Assembly: GCF_900187875.1 (NCBI RefSeq)
Contig: NZ_FYEX01000002.1
Span: 62,001-126,000, forward strand
DNA length: 64,000 nt
Direction: 5' to 3'
Source: Polynucleobacter victoriensis
GTDB taxonomy: Bacteria; Pseudomonadota; Gammaproteobacteria; Burkholderiales; Burkholderiaceae
In this document: one piece after another, positions 36,367-46,041 of the stretch
How positions within the stretch are numbered: the stretch's first letter is position 1
Layout: every line of letters starts with the position of its first letter
Position numbers and translations under genes: made by a program
Notes under the pieces: model-generated
The model's database searches: none
What the model saw: only the letters and a program-made list of their open reading frames with translations
What the model was told of the DNA's origin: nothing

Positions 36367-36399
36367 AAGCAGTTGTCCAGTCAGTCAATGGTTTAATTA

Positions 36400-39300
36400 T
36401 CAAGGTGTATTTTTATCAATCTTGAACCATGCAGCGTACATCGCAGGTAAAGATAATAAAGTTAAACCTGTCGCAACAATCAAGCCACCCATAATGGCGA
36501 TGGCCATCGGTCCCCAGAATACACTTCTAGATAACGGAATCATCGCAAGCACCGCTGCTGCTGCAGTCAAAATAATTGGGCGATAACGCGTTACACAAGC
36601 ATGAATAATCGCTTCGCGAGCTGGAATACCAGCAGCACGACCTTGCTCAATTTGATCAATCAAAATCACCGAGTTACGCATGATCATGCCTAGCAAAGCA
36701 ATGAACCCAAGTAACGCCACAAAACCGAACGGACGGTTAAACAACAATAACGTTAGCGCAACCCCTGAGATACCTAGCGGTGCAGTTAGAACAACCAAGA
36801 AAGCTCTTGAGGAACTCTTCAACTGAATCACCAATAAGGTAAATGTGATGAAGAGCATGATTGGCACGCCTGCATTGATCGAGTCTTGCCCCTTCGAACT
36901 CTCTTCAACAGAGCCGCCAATCGTGACCCTGTAACCAGGAGGCATTTTTTCAATCAATGGCTGAAACTCTTTAAACAGCACAGAGGTAGCAGTAGGCCCC
37001 TGAATACCTGGCATCACATCAGCTTGTACGGTAATCGCGTATTCACGGTTCTCGCGCCACATAGTTGCTGGCTCCCAAACCACCTTCACTTGAGCAATCC
37101 TACCCAATGGAATAGCCTGACCAGAAACCGTGGTCAACATTGTCTCGTTAAGATCATTTACATGATCACGCTCAGACCTTGGTAGACGTAAAACAATCGG
37201 GGCCAATAAATCGCCTTCTCGATATTGCCCCACTACCACGCCACCAAAGTGACTAGATAAAGTTTGCGCAATGACTTGTGGCGGCACACCTAATTCACGG
37301 GCTTTAGCTGAATCAACCTCAATTTTTGCAACCGGTTGATTCTCATTCCAATTGTCTTTGACGCCGTAAATTAACTTTGAAGAACGCATCACGCCTAGCA
37401 ATTGATTGGCTTCTTCCCGTAATTTGATCGGATCATCACCCGTTACACGGAATTCAACTGGGTAACTAACAGGTGGCCCATTAGGTAACAACTTAACTCG
37501 CAACCTAGCCTCAGGAGCAACGTCTTCTAATATCCTAGGCAACTCTCGATTCAAGCGATCTCTTTCGGCTAAATCTGCAATGATGATTGCTTGAGAAGTG
37601 TTTGATCTTGGAAAAATAATATCTAGTGGCAAGAAAAATCTTGGTGCACCATGACCAATCCACATGGTCACAGACTGAACACCTTTTTGCTCCAATATCT
37701 TTGCTTCAATTTTTTTGGCAGCTGCTTCAGTGGCTTCAAAGCTAGCACCTTCAGCCAAAAAGATATCTACCAAAATCTCAGGACGTGATGAGTCTGGGAA
37801 AAACTGCTGCTGCACCTGACTCATACCAACGATACCTAAAACAAAACTAGCTATCGTTGCAATAATGGCTTTACGGTGATGATCAATACACCAAGCAACA
37901 ACCACCTTAAACCGTTGATAAAAAGGCGTATCAAAATGTTCGTGGGGTGACCCCTCAGCAGTGGCATGGCTAGGTTTTCTGAGTAGTAGTAAACCAAGAT
38001 ATGGCACAAACAAGACGGAAACAAACCAAGAAATAATTAGCGCTGCTGCAGTCACCGCAAAAATCGCAAAGGTGTATTCACCCACAGCAGACTTAGCAAT
38101 ACCAATTGGCAAGAAACCAACGGCTGTAATTAGTGTGCCAGTTAACATGGGCATTGCAGTCAACTCGTAAGCTGCGGTTACAGCCTTTACACGGTCATAA
38201 CCCTCTTCGAGTTTACGCACCATCATCTCCACCACAATGATGGCATCATCAACCAATAAGCCCAGTGCAATGATCAACGAGCCTAATGAAATCTTATGCA
38301 ACCCAACTCCAGACAAGTGCATGATCAAGAAAGTAACCGCCATCACCAAAGGAATGCTGATGGCAACTACAAGTCCAGGTCTTGGGTCAATGCGCCATGG
38401 ATTTTTATGTAAACCCAAAGCCAAAAGACTCACTACCAAAACAACAATTAAAGCTTCAAGCAAGGTTCTTAAAAATTCTTTTACTGATCCAGCTACGACA
38501 TTCGGTTGATCCTGAATCAAAGATAATGTGACGCCTGCTGGCAAGTCCTTTTCAATCAATTTACTCGCTGCACTCAAGCTATCACCTAATTTAACGATGT
38601 CACCACCCTTGGCCATAGAAATACCCAAGGCAACCAGTTCTTCACCCTGAAATCTCACCTTGCTCTCTGCAGGATTGATAACATCTCGACGCACATCGGC
38701 CACATCTCCTAAACGTATCGATGCACCAGAAGGTGTTCGTAGCGGCATAGCCTTGATATCAGCAATATTCTCAAAAGGTCCGCCAACACGAATTGGCATT
38801 GAGAATGACTGTGTCTCCACAGAACCGCCATTTTCAATCGCGTTCTGCTGATTCAATTGTTGTGCAACCGTTGCTGGGGACAAAGCGTACTGTGCCATCT
38901 TCTTACGAGATAGCTCTACATAGACCTGTTCTTCTTGCAATCCATAGATATTCACCTTACCCACATCTTTTACTTGCAAAAGACGTTGTCTAACATACGT
39001 AGTGAAGTCTCTTATTTCATTGGGTTTATAGCCCTTGGCTGACATGGCATAAATCACACCATATGTATCACCAAAGTCATCATCAAAATAAGGTCCATGC
39101 ACACCGATAGGCAAACCTGACTTAGAGTCACCAATCTTTTTTCTAACGGTGTAAAAGAGATTTGGAATATCTTTGGCAGGCGTACTATCTTTAGCAAAAA
39201 AGATAATCATAGATTCGCCTGGATGAGAGAAGCTGCGGATCTTATCGATACTCGGAACCTCTTGAAGCGTTCTCTCAATCTTATTCGTCACTTGATCCGC

Positions 39301-39492
39301 CACTTGAGCAGCAGTTGCACCAGGCCACATTGTTCTGATCACCATCGCCCTGAATGTGAATGGCGGATCTTCGTCTTGCCCTAATTGAAAATAAGCCCCG
39401 ATGCCCAGCACCATCAGAGCAATCATGAGATAACGTGTAATGGCAACGTTATCAATTGCCCAACGGGATAAATTAAATTTTCCTAGGCTCAT
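36400..39492 (-). CDS. RND-family efflux transporter, inner-membrane pump
   Basis: A 1,030-residue AcrB/MdtBC-like RND protein with twelve membrane segments and two large periplasmic loops. Helix 4 carries the proton-relay GLLVDDAIIVVEMM (paired Asp). The substrate is unknown; the closest feel is the heavy-metal/multidrug HAE-type group. It follows the adaptor gene with a one-base overlap, and no outer-membrane factor is encoded nearby. Confidence 0.94.
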   Translation of the reverse strand: MSLGKFNLSRWAIDNVAITRYLMIALMVLGIGAYFQLGQDEDPPFTFRAMVIRTMWPGATAAQVADQVTNKIERTLQEVPSIDKIRSFSHPGESMIIFFAKDSTPAKDIPNLFYTVRKKIGDSKSGLPIGVHGPYFDDDFGDTYGVIYAMSAKGYKPNEIRDFTTYVRQRLLQVKDVGKVNIYGLQEEQVYVELSRKKMAQYALSPATVAQQLNQQNAIENGGSVETQSFSMPIRVGGPFENIADIKAMPLRTPSGASIRLGDVADVRRDVINPAESKVRFQGEELVALGISMAKGGDIVKLGDSLSAASKLIEKDLPAGVTLSLIQDQPNVVAGSVKEFLRTLLEALIVVLVVSLLALGLHKNPWRIDPRPGLVVAISIPLVMAVTFLIMHLSGVGLHKISLGSLIIALGLLVDDAIIVVEMMVRKLEEGYDRVKAVTAAYELTAMPMLTGTLITAVGFLPIGIAKSAVGEYTFAIFAVTAAALIISWFVSVLFVPYLGLLLLRKPSHATAEGSPHEHFDTPFYQRFKVVVAWCIDHHRKAIIATIASFVLGIVGMSQVQQQFFPDSSRPEILVDIFLAEGASFEATEAAAKKIEAKILEQKGVQSVTMWIGHGAPRFFLPLDIIFPRSNTSQAIIIADLAERDRLNRELPRILEDVAPEARLRVKLLPNGPPVSYPVEFRVTGDDPIKLREEANQLLGVMRSSKLIYGVKDNWNENQPVAKIEVDSAKARELGVPPQVIAQTLSSHFGGVVVGQYREGDLLAPIVLRLPRSERDHVNDLNETMLTTVSGQAIPLGRIAQVKVVWEPATMWRENREYAITVQADVMPGIQGPTATSVLFKEFQPLIEKMPPGYRVTIGGSVEESSKGQDSINAGVPIMLFITFTLLVIQLKSSSRAFLVVLTAPLGISGVALTLLLFNRPFGFVALLGFIALLGMIMRNSVILIDQIEQGRAAGIPAREAIIHACVTRYRPIILTAAAAVLAMIPLSRSVFWGPMAIAIMGGLIVATGLTLLSLPAMYAAWFKIDKNTP

Positions 39493-40340
39493 TACTCAGC
39501 CTTTTCTGAGATGGCAATACGTACCTTTTGACCAACACTTAAGGCATGCCAACCAGTTGCAATCACCATATCGCCCGCACTTAAACCACCTAGAACTTCT
39601 GCAGATGCATCATCTACCTTACCTAGTTCAACTTTAACCGCTGCAATTGTTCCAACAGACTTTGAGTCTGGGTCCAATATCAATTTATAGACACTCACAC
39701 CATCGCTATGTATGGCGGTAATAGGCAAGACCATTGACTGCTTGCTCTTGGTGACAACCTTGACAGATTTATCGTTAACCGTCATCTTGCCCACGACATC
39801 TTTGACGCCAACCTGTTGACCTTGAACCAAGTTGAACTCATTTAACAAACCGGCTTCAACTGCACGCAAAGTTACAAATCCCATTTGTTCCATGACTTGT
39901 TCGTATTTAGCTCGCGCAGATTCAATAACAGCTACACGACGATCAAACTCTGAGGCAGAAATAAAATTTTTAGCTCTTAAATCTGAGTAACGTTTAAAGT
40001 CAGCTTCCGCTGATTGCAACTCTGCTTTAGCAGCTTTGTAGCTAATCAAGACAGTCGAGTCAGAAGAAATGCTGTTGGGCATCAATCTAGCGAGAGACTG
40101 CCCTGCTTGAACTCGATCGCCACGCTTAACCAGCACCTCTGTCACTTTGCCACTGGCATCAAAATTAAGGCTGCCCGGATCCTTGTTAGCAAGCCCTGGT
40201 TGATTGGCATCTAAAGCCTGCCCTAAGACAACCACTTTAACTAAACGAGGCAAAGGACTTTGATTGTCCCCCTTGCCACAAGCAGTTAAAACTGTAATAA
40301 ATAATAAAAGTGCCGGGATTGTGATTAGTTTTGATCTCAT
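39492..40340 (-). CDS. Efflux RND periplasmic adaptor, lipoprotein
   Basis: A 282-residue membrane-fusion protein with a lipoprotein signal: the lipobox LTAC puts the lipidated Cys at about residue 21. A biotinyl-lipoyl half-motif (ASGKVTEVLVKRGDRVQAGQSL) and a helical hairpin (about 100-150) follow. It is shorter than most adaptors (about 350-400 residues). It bridges the RND pump at 36400-39492 to an outer-membrane channel encoded elsewhere. Confidence 0.9.
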   Translation of the reverse strand: MRSKLITIPALLLFITVLTACGKGDNQSPLPRLVKVVVLGQALDANQPGLANKDPGSLNFDASGKVTEVLVKRGDRVQAGQSLARLMPNSISSDSTVLISYKAAKAELQSAEADFKRYSDLRAKNFISASEFDRRVAVIESARAKYEQVMEQMGFVTLRAVEAGLLNEFNLVQGQQVGVKDVVGKMTVNDKSVKVVTKSKQSMVLPITAIHSDGVSVYKLILDPDSKSVGTIAAVKVELGKVDDASAEVLGGLSAGDMVIATGWHALSVGQKVRIAISEKAE

Positions 40341-40349
40341 TTGGCGATT

Positions 40350-40829
40350 TTAGTGCAACACCCCTTTGATTGCACTGCGTATCTCCTTGGCCAAACCAGC
40401 CCGTTGGTCAGCAAAAATGAACTGGCCAATTTGAATGGTTTCTTGCCCCATTTCGAGAACGACCAGCTGTTTTTTGGCATCTAAGTTGGGTTCAGGGTCT
40501 TTGACTCTCACCCATGGCGCATTCCAATGCTTAACAGTTCGTCGATTACCTAGAAATAGTTCAATGGTGAATTCAGTGCCGTTAAGTCTGATTTTTTCGT
40601 AATCACTGGCATGGCGGGCATAAATCAGTAGCGCTATACCCAACACTAACAGCTCAGTTAATGTGAATGGCAGAATCATCCAAGCCCCCTGCCACCAAAA
40701 GTATGAGGCAATTAAAGATGAAAAACACACCATTGATAAGTAAAAAAGACCTACCTGCTTGGGCGTGAATGAGCAATTACGCTTCATATGCCAAACATAA
40801 CCACTATCTGGATTAGCTTTAAGACTCAT
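40350..40829 (-). CDS. DUF2244 family membrane protein
   Basis: A protein of about 159 residues with two close membrane helices (about 28-65) followed by a beta-rich cytosolic domain (RRTVKHWNAPWVRV), the DUF2244 layout. Function unknown. ATG at 40829 overlaps the upstream phhB-like gene by 11 bases; a shorter ATG at 40787 (MKRNCSFTPKQ) is also possible. The longest frame, from 40871, runs inside phhB and is unlikely. Confidence 0.78.
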   Translation of the reverse strand: MSLKANPDSGYVWHMKRNCSFTPKQVGLFYLSMVCFSSLIASYFWWQGAWMILPFTLTELLVLGIALLIYARHASDYEKIRLNGTEFTIELFLGNRRTVKHWNAPWVRVKDPEPNLDAKKQLVVLEMGQETIQIGQFIFADQRAGLAKEIRSAIKGVLH

Positions 40830-41124
40830 CGGCACTCTTAACAATCTGATCCATAGCCAAAGCCAAGGCAATATCTCGCTCAGTCAGCCCACCACTATCA
40901 TGTGTTGAGAGCGTGACCTGAACTTTATTCCAGACATTGAACCACTCTGGATGATGATTCATGTCTTCAGCAATAACTGCCACTTGAGACATGAACTGAA
41001 ACGCCTCTTGAAAATCTCCAAAAATAAACTCTCGATATAAGGCATCTCTTGTTGGCAAGACAGACCAACTAGGTAACTGAATTGAAAGTGATTGGCGACG
41101 AGCCAAATCTAGTAATGGAGCCAT
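40819..41124 (-). CDS. phhB: 4a-hydroxytetrahydrobiopterin dehydratase (pterin carbinolamine dehydratase)
   Basis: A 101-residue PCD/DCoH-type enzyme with the motif MNHHPEWFNVWNKVQVTLST near residue 55, including the catalytic His pair, and TERDIALALAMD. It recycles pterin 4a-carbinolamine after aromatic amino acid hydroxylation. No phenylalanine hydroxylase gene lies in the window. Length is normal for the family. Confidence 0.9.
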   Translation of the reverse strand: MAPLLDLARRQSLSIQLPSWSVLPTRDALYREFIFGDFQEAFQFMSQVAVIAEDMNHHPEWFNVWNKVQVTLSTHDSGGLTERDIALALAMDQIVKSADES

Positions 41125-41177
41125 GTGATTAATTTATCACCAAGCGCTGATGCTTGCTTGAGGCCGCCTCAAACGAC

Positions 41178-41984
41178 TTAAGTCATGATCAACTTAATCA
41201 TCATAGCCACTGAAATCATCAGCGCAAAAATCGCAAACGCTTGCTGAACGCGCGGACCCGAGATGGATTTAACTGCTTGGCGCCCTATCAACAATCCCAC
41301 CACCGAACCACCGGCAAAAGGAGCAGCCAAAGACCAGTTCATAGAACCGTATAAATTAGAAAACAAAACACCGCCAAACGAAACAATCGTCAGCACACCT
41401 AAAGACGTTGCCACAATCGACTTCATTGGTAAATCTGTAAATTTTCTTAAAGCAGGAACAATGATGAAACCACCGCCAACCCCAAGCAACCCCGAAAAGA
41501 AACCAGCCAATGCTCCTGACATTGCCAGTGCTCTAGCACATGGCAATGTCCAGGTTAACTTTCCAATCGTTTGATCCAACATGCATGGCGGCCCTAACTC
41601 TTCCTCAATACCGGCTAACTCTCGTTTTGCTTGTCCCCACATATTTCTTGCAACTAACAATAAGACCAAACAAAAAATAAGTACCAAAGGCCAGTTAGGC
41701 AGTTGATGTGCAAGCCATATACCGATGGGTGAGAAAAGTAGACCCGCACTGGCAATCAGCATAGCTGCTTTGTAGCGCATGATTTTTGAGCGTAAACCCA
41801 AGTAGGCGCCTAAGCCTGCCGATAAAGAGACTGCCAATAAACCAATTGGCGCAGCCTCTGCCACATTCAGGTGAAGGAAAAATCCCAGTAACGGAACAGA
41901 CAGAATGGCGCCGCCAGCGCCAGTAAGCCCTAAAAGCACCCCAACAAAGATGCCTAGAGCCACTCCAATCAGAGTTAAATCCAA
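41178..41984 (-). CDS. TauE/SafE (TSUP) family anion transporter
   Basis: A 268-residue inner-membrane protein with about eight hydrophobic segments and two TSUP repeats, GVLLGLTGAGGAILSVPLL near residue 16 and GFFSGLLGVGGGFIIVPAL near 160. TSUP proteins export sulfite, sulfoacetate or import related anions. It starts with TTG at 41984 three bases after the YedE-fusion stop, so it likely works with the sulfur-oxidation genes, perhaps removing sulfite or sulfate. Direction and substrate are inference. Confidence 0.88.
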   Translation of the reverse strand: MDLTLIGVALGIFVGVLLGLTGAGGAILSVPLLGFFLHLNVAEAAPIGLLAVSLSAGLGAYLGLRSKIMRYKAAMLIASAGLLFSPIGIWLAHQLPNWPLVLIFCLVLLLVARNMWGQAKRELAGIEEELGPPCMLDQTIGKLTWTLPCARALAMSGALAGFFSGLLGVGGGFIIVPALRKFTDLPMKSIVATSLGVLTIVSFGGVLFSNLYGSMNWSLAAPFAGGSVVGLLIGRQAVKSISGPRVQQAFAIFALMISVAMMIKLIMT

Positions 41985-41987
41985 CGA

Positions 41988-43505
41988 TTAACCAACCTGT
42001 TGAGCCAACATGTAAAGATTAGTAGATCTTGCACCTGAGCGGCAGAATGCCAAAATAGGGCCCGGTAGCGTTTCTAGTAAACGCGCCATTTCTTGAGCTT
42101 GCTCCAGTGTGATCTGACCACTTACCACTGGTAGGTAAACATAGTTAAGCCCCAGAGCTTTTGCAGCCACCTCAACATCAGCACTCAATGGCTGCGTAGG
42201 ACCACCCTCGCCATCTGGGCGATTATTAATAATGCTCTTGTAACCTTGACGAGCGATCTCAGCAACGTCTTCAGGGGCAATTTGACCCAAAGTACCAAAT
42301 TGGTCTGTATGACAAGCGATTTGTAGCGGCATGCCACATCCTCCAGTGTTTGAATGATAAGTCGATGAATTGCCTGCAACGACAGGCTCACATGGTGGCG
42401 GAAGCATTCTCCATTGAAGATACTTCATCGCCAAGCTTGCTCCCACAACAAATGCTGCAAAAGCAATGAATGAATTAATAGCCAAGGTTGAGATACCTGT
42501 TAAGCCTTGACCAATTGTGCAACCCATGGCCGTCACACCACCAACGCCCATGAGCACACCGCCGATCAGATGATTACCTGTGTCTTCAGCATTTCTGAAG
42601 CTTTCCCAACGGAAGGTCTTTGTGGCTAAAGAGTAAATCAATGAACCTATCACCAAACCAAATACAGAAATAATGCCTAAGGTAACTTTTTTACTTGTAT
42701 CACTAAAGAATGTAAGCCACTCAATCACGTAAGCGTAAGGAGCAACATACGTTAAGCTTTCCATGCGACCACTATTGGTGGCTACAAACACTTCTTCTAA
42801 AGTGTTCGGATCTTCAGCAACATAACCTAGCACCCCTGAAATCCACCAGATAGCTAGAATCGATGCTCCAACACCAAAGCCAGCCAAGAGATTATTGAAG
42901 TTCCAAAAATCTTTTCTAGATAACGCAAAAGTTACTAAGGCGCTACCTAGTACTAATGCAAGGCCCAGTTGCAAAGAATTTTTTGCAACACCCCACTGCG
43001 CTGCCAAAACACTCGGCAAATCTTGCGATGTTGATAAAGTCAAAAATACTGTATCAACCGTGTTAACTCTTAGAACACCAAATACGCCTTTGAGTGTCAT
43101 GTATGACGATAAAGCCAAAGTCAAAAAGACCACTAAAGACTTCAAATTTCCAGCGCCAATCCGAATCAAGGTCTTACTGCCGCAACCTGAGGCCAAGACC
43201 ATGCCAAACCCAAACATCACACCACCAACAATGGTTGATAACCACGATAGTCTTGTGCCGGTATAAATTGATTTACCCGTATCAATCAAACCCAAATAGG
43301 ACATCAAGCCAACACCAATCATTGCCACACCAATCGCTAGCAACCATTGACGCATGCGAGTCCACTCCCCCATCACGATCACATCGGTCACGGCACCCAT
43401 GGTGCAAAAACGAGTTTGTTGCAACACAATACCCAATAGCACTGTGACCGCAAATGTGGCCCAGATAACATTACTTGCAATAGTATTTAGATCAATTTCA
43501 GGCAT
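41988..43505 (-). CDS. YeeE/YedE thiosulfate transporter fused to a DUF442 sulfurtransferase-like domain
   Basis: A 505-residue two-part protein. Residues 1-370 form a YeeE/YedE (TsuA-like) membrane domain; three Cys lie in the family's usual places, Cys34 (TRFCTMG), Cys108 (ASGCGSKTL) and Cys329 (AMGCTIGQG), which in TsuA relay thiosulfate. Residues 395-505 are a soluble DUF442/TIGR01244-like domain with Cys488 in FCRSGARST, a rhodanese/phosphatase-type loop. A linker with a GGCGMP motif joins them. The fusion suggests sulfur import coupled to sulfane-sulfur handling. It lies downstream of soxB. Confidence 0.88.
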   Translation of the reverse strand: MPEIDLNTIASNVIWATFAVTVLLGIVLQQTRFCTMGAVTDVIVMGEWTRMRQWLLAIGVAMIGVGLMSYLGLIDTGKSIYTGTRLSWLSTIVGGVMFGFGMVLASGCGSKTLIRIGAGNLKSLVVFLTLALSSYMTLKGVFGVLRVNTVDTVFLTLSTSQDLPSVLAAQWGVAKNSLQLGLALVLGSALVTFALSRKDFWNFNNLLAGFGVGASILAIWWISGVLGYVAEDPNTLEEVFVATNSGRMESLTYVAPYAYVIEWLTFFSDTSKKVTLGIISVFGLVIGSLIYSLATKTFRWESFRNAEDTGNHLIGGVLMGVGGVTAMGCTIGQGLTGISTLAINSFIAFAAFVVGASLAMKYLQWRMLPPPCEPVVAGNSSTYHSNTGGCGMPLQIACHTDQFGTLGQIAPEDVAEIARQGYKSIINNRPDGEGGPTQPLSADVEVAAKALGLNYVYLPVVSGQITLEQAQEMARLLETLPGPILAFCRSGARSTNLYMLAQQVG

Positions 43506-43546
43506 ATTAGATATAGATAGAGCTCAAACCTTGTAAGCCTGCCATT

Positions 43547-44230
43547 TTATGGCATTTTTGTGGTTTGACTCTTAAGATACTCTTGGTCACTAAATCGTGG
43601 CACCCAATGAGGCTTATAAATGACAAACACTGCCAAGAGCATGCCTGAAAGAGATCCCTCAGTAAAAGACAAAATCAACAACGCAACAAACCAATCAACG
43701 ATGTCCATTGATAAGCCCATGCTAGCGGGCCAAAAGGTTTGATGCCAAATCATGAGGGCTGCAGCCGGAAGAATGACACTCAAGACACCTGCCACATAAC
43801 CATGACCAAAAATGAATATGAACAAGTGTTTTGGTAAACAACCACCGATCAAGCGCATGATTCCACAAGCACACATGGCAGGCATCACGCCAAGAACCAA
43901 AAATTGGCGCAGGGCATGATCCAAAGTCCAACTACTAACTAAGGCTACGATGGTAGTTACCCCAGCCAACATCACAATGGCTGGTCTTAGGCCATACATA
44001 GCGACGAGTAATGAAGCTCCAAAAAACTGGAATGACAAACCCACCAAAGCTTCTTCAGCCATACCGGGCAAATGAGCACGTATATTCCATGCCAAACCCA
44101 ATGCCACTATTCCACCAAGCACTGAATTTAAAACTTCGGGCCTAATTAAGACTTTCCAATGATCTTTGGAAAAAGCCCAAAAAAGAATAAGACCGGAAAG
44201 CGCTAGCGATAAACCGGTCATATTCAGCAT
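43547..44230 (-). CDS. CbiM-like energy-coupling-type membrane protein
   Basis: A 227-residue membrane protein with about seven hydrophobic segments and the end motif LSFTEGSLSGMLLAVFVIYKPHWV, typical of COG3235-type proteins related to CbiM/NikM permeases. The metal-binding N-terminal MHIxxG of true CbiM is missing, and no ECF ATPase is near. It starts ten bases after the soxB stop, so it belongs to the sox transcript. A metal or other small-cation role is possible but not shown. Confidence 0.75.
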   Translation of the reverse strand: MLNMTGLSLALSGLILFWAFSKDHWKVLIRPEVLNSVLGGIVALGLAWNIRAHLPGMAEEALVGLSFQFFGASLLVAMYGLRPAIVMLAGVTTIVALVSSWTLDHALRQFLVLGVMPAMCACGIMRLIGGCLPKHLFIFIFGHGYVAGVLSVILPAAALMIWHQTFWPASMGLSMDIVDWFVALLILSFTEGSLSGMLLAVFVIYKPHWVPRFSDQEYLKSQTTKMP

Positions 44231-44240
44231 TTAGATCTCC

Positions 44241-45968
44241 TTACGCCGCAAATCCTGGGTTGCCCTTGGCGCCTTCAATCTTAGGCATGTTCAAAGACTT
44301 GGCTTTAACGGTCTTGATATCTTTGAGATATTTAGCCACCACATCCCAAATTGGATCGCCACCAACAGCCTTAGCTTCTTCGGCGACGGGAGCCCAACCT
44401 GCTACTTTGTATGTCTTATTAGGGTCAATCAGTTTGCCATTCAACATCATGTTGCTAATGCGCTTACCTGCCTCACCTGTAGGATTAATTGCATATTGCA
44501 AACCACCAACACGCACCATGTCACCACCTTGTTGGTAGTAAGGATCTGGATTGAAGAGATTGTCAGCAATATCTTCTAAAACAGTCTTGATCATGTCGCC
44601 TTTCATCATTGTGACAGTGGTCCACGGGTAAGTAATCGCCGTTTGGTCCATCACATGTTCCATCGTAATAGCCTGACCTGGCAATAAGGATGTACCCCAA
44701 CGGAAACCTGGTGAAAATGCAATTTCAGCATTCTTAACCGCCATCAAACCATCCAAAATAAGTTGGTCAAAGCTACCATTGAAGTTGCCGCGACGATAGA
44801 GTAAGCCCTCTGTGACAGCCAACTTCTCACCCAACTTGGTTTCGTATGGAGCACGGATCTTATCGATCAACTTGTTCATAGCAGGATCGGCCGGGATCAT
44901 GTCTGAGAACACTGGCAACAACTTGTAACGGAAATCAGCCACCTTGCCACCGTTAACTTTAAAGTCTAAGACACCCAAATATTTACCATTTGAACCAGCG
45001 TTCGTAACAAGCGTTACGCCACCAGCATTTTTGACCTTCACAGGAGTTGGTACGCCATCATGCGTATGACCACCCATGATTGCATCAATACCCGTCACGC
45101 GACTGGCCATCTTCAAGTCAACGTCCATACCATTGTGAGATAGGACAACCACTACTTTGGCACCTTTAGCGCGAACTTCGTTCACCATCTTTTGCATATT
45201 CTCGTCTTGAATACCAAAAGTCCAATTGGCCACCATGTAACGTGGGTTAGCAATTGGGGTGTATGGGAAAGCCTGACCAATCACAGCCACCTTCACACCA
45301 TTCATCTCACGAATCACATACGGATCAAAAACCTGGTCACCAAAGTCATTGGTTTTGATGTTTTGCGCCAAGAAAGAAATCTTGCCCTTAAAGTCTTTCT
45401 CAACAATCTCTTTCACGCGCTCTTCACCTAGAGTCATCTCCCAGTGAGGCGTCATGATATCCACGCCCAATGCCAAACAGGCATCCACCATGTCTTGGCC
45501 ATTGGTCCATAAAGAAGTGCCAGAACCTTGCCATGTATCACCACCATCTAATAGCAATGAACCTGGACGACTAGCCTTCATCTTTTTCACAAGCGTAGCC
45601 AAGTGAGCAAAACCACCCACCTTACCGTACATGGCAGCAGCTTTTTCAAAGTCTAAATACGTGAACGCATGAGCTTCGCGTGTACCTGGTTTAATGTTGT
45701 GCGCTTTTAAAAGGTGCTCACCCACCAAGTGAGGCGTTTTACCCAACTGCGCACCAAAACCCAAATTCACATCAGGCTCACGGAAGTAAATTGGCTTTAA
45801 CTGCGCATGACAGTCAGTGAAATGCAGAAAGTGCACATTGCCAAAACGAGGTAAGTCATAAAACTGGTTCGCTGCAGATTGAGCATTGGAATAATCAGAA
45901 TTCAAAGCCATGCCACCTGCTGAGGCAACTGCTAAAACTTGCAAAAACTCTCTACGATTCATTGACAT
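44241..45968 (-). CDS. soxB: Thiosulfohydrolase SoxB
   Basis: A 575-residue periplasmic di-manganese enzyme of the 5'-nucleotidase family. It has a Tat signal (MNRREFLQVLAVASAGG) and the metallophosphatase motifs HFTDCHAQL, LLDGGDTWQGSG (near 140), LSHNGMDVD and GGHTHDG (near 300). SoxB releases sulfate from SoxYZ-bound thiosulfonate. Length matches the family. A hairpin terminator lies between soxX and this gene, so it may have its own promoter. Confidence 0.97.
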   Translation of the reverse strand: MSMNRREFLQVLAVASAGGMALNSDYSNAQSAANQFYDLPRFGNVHFLHFTDCHAQLKPIYFREPDVNLGFGAQLGKTPHLVGEHLLKAHNIKPGTREAHAFTYLDFEKAAAMYGKVGGFAHLATLVKKMKASRPGSLLLDGGDTWQGSGTSLWTNGQDMVDACLALGVDIMTPHWEMTLGEERVKEIVEKDFKGKISFLAQNIKTNDFGDQVFDPYVIREMNGVKVAVIGQAFPYTPIANPRYMVANWTFGIQDENMQKMVNEVRAKGAKVVVVLSHNGMDVDLKMASRVTGIDAIMGGHTHDGVPTPVKVKNAGGVTLVTNAGSNGKYLGVLDFKVNGGKVADFRYKLLPVFSDMIPADPAMNKLIDKIRAPYETKLGEKLAVTEGLLYRRGNFNGSFDQLILDGLMAVKNAEIAFSPGFRWGTSLLPGQAITMEHVMDQTAITYPWTTVTMMKGDMIKTVLEDIADNLFNPDPYYQQGGDMVRVGGLQYAINPTGEAGKRISNMMLNGKLIDPNKTYKVAGWAPVAEEAKAVGGDPIWDVVAKYLKDIKTVKAKSLNMPKIEGAKGNPGFAA

Positions 45969-45992
45969 AAAAATAACCTTATTTGAATAATA

Positions 45993-46028
45993 AAAAAGAC
46001 CGCCAATTCTGATGAAGTAGCGGTCTTT
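45993..46028 (-). terminator. Hairpin between soxX and soxB
   Basis: AAAGACCGC (45995-46003) pairs with GCGGTCTTT (46020-46028) across a 16-base loop, with a T tract on the minus strand. It lies inside the co-oriented sox genes and could partly terminate or stabilise the soxX transcript. Confidence 0.65.
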
Positions 46029-46041
46029 AATGCATCACTAA

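Noticed and set aside
43094..43447. Plus-strand 117-codon frame inside the YeeE/YedE fusion gene.
   Set aside because: Antisense shadow with a Pro/Ser/Gln-rich composition and no start signal.
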